DNA from: Desulfurococcales archaeon
GTDB lineage: Archaea > Thermoproteota > Thermoprotei_A > CAZTBM01 > SZUA-1508
NCBI GenBank assembly: GCA_015661855.1
Contig: DQVH01000024.1
Coordinates: 1-13,056 of the forward strand
DNA: 13,056 nucleotides
Reading direction: 5' to 3'
The notes beneath the pieces are model-generated. The model made no database searches, was not told the DNA's origin, and was given only the letters and a program-made list of their open reading frames with translations. This document shows positions 12,951-13,056 of the stretch, piece after piece. Made by a program: the position numbers and the translations under genes. Every line of letters begins with the position of its first letter. Position 1 is the stretch's first letter.

Positions 12951-13056
12951 ATGGGTGCTATAGCTTACGTTTTAGACTTAAACGACTTTGCTAGATTAAC
13001 TAAGGGTGTACAGAGATTCTACTGTATTAGAACTAAGGAGATGAGTAGAGAAGTTA
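12951..13056 (+). CDS. Unidentified gene, 3'-truncated by the window edge
   Basis: From ATG 12951 the first 35 codons read MGAIAYVLDLNDFARLTKG, then VQRFYCIRTKEMSREV, and run off the right edge with no stop. GGGTGGAG 8 bases upstream supports this start over the in-frame ATG at 12936, which lies on the edge of that site. The beginning looks like a beta strand and helix of a soluble protein. I do not recognise the family from so short a piece. It is divergent from the PDCD5-like operon. Confidence 0.6.
   Translation, partial: MGAIAYVLDLNDFARLTKGVQRFYCIRTKEMSREV

Noticed and set aside
1..13056. Mobile elements, CRISPR arrays, tRNA genes, defence islands
   Set aside because: No transposase, regular spaced repeats, tRNA cloverleaf with T-loop consensus, or defence-type protein was seen; gene content is core and codon use is uniform by eye.

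Overview
The window looks like part of an AT-rich hyperthermophilic crenarchaeal chromosome (Thermoproteota, probably Desulfurococcales-like). The signs are archaeal RadA, archaeal TrpRS, archaeal-type ThrRS with its own N-terminal editing domain, a DUF2258 protein, GG(A)GGTGA-type Shine-Dalgarno sites, A/T-rich box A promoters, C/D box guide RNAs, and many TTG and GTG starts. I cannot name the species. No insertion sequence, CRISPR array, tRNA or rRNA is visible. The genes are tightly packed and mostly core functions.

Layout. 1-1188 (+): a class III PLP aminotransferase cut by the left edge. 1197-1261 (-): a C/D box sRNA. 1283-1936 (-): a DUF2258 protein, divergent from two short overlapping plus-strand genes (winged-helix protein; helical protein) ending at 2625. 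2599-7395 (-): a long run transcribed leftward in the order radA, ribbon-helix-helix protein, DHH phosphoesterase, prepilin peptidase, HIT hydrolase, trpS. 7642-8376 (+): a four-cysteine protein and a possible SecB-like protein. 8481-8726 (-): a stand-alone RAM (Lrp ligand-binding) domain. 8859-10721 (+): thrS, followed directly by a second C/D box sRNA. 10804-12856 (-): a three-gene operon of a PDCD5-like protein, a threonine-synthase homologue fused to a winged helix, and a MoaD/ThiS-type sulfur carrier. 12951 to the right edge (+): an unidentified gene.

Most interesting points. (1) The threonine-synthase homologue has arginine where the PLP-binding lysine should be, keeps much of the rest of the PLP pocket, and carries a PadR-like winged helix at its C-terminus. 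It reads as an enzyme turned into a ligand-sensing transcription regulator, beside a sulfur carrier. (2) The DHH phosphoesterase and the prepilin peptidase are both substantially longer than a caller limited to ATG/GTG/TTG would report. Their full conserved domains are open in frame but no canonical start precedes them. The DHH gene has a CTG 7 nt after a good Shine-Dalgarno; the peptidase has only ATA codons, or a frameshift from a GTG. (3) There are two previously unlisted C/D box sRNA candidates, each directly 3' of a protein gene on the same strand.

How genes may work together: radA and the DHH nuclease-like gene suggest DNA repair; TrpRS and a HIT dinucleotide hydrolase overlap by 11 bases, a possible Ap4A-producing and Ap4A-removing pair. 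These links are inferred from gene order only.
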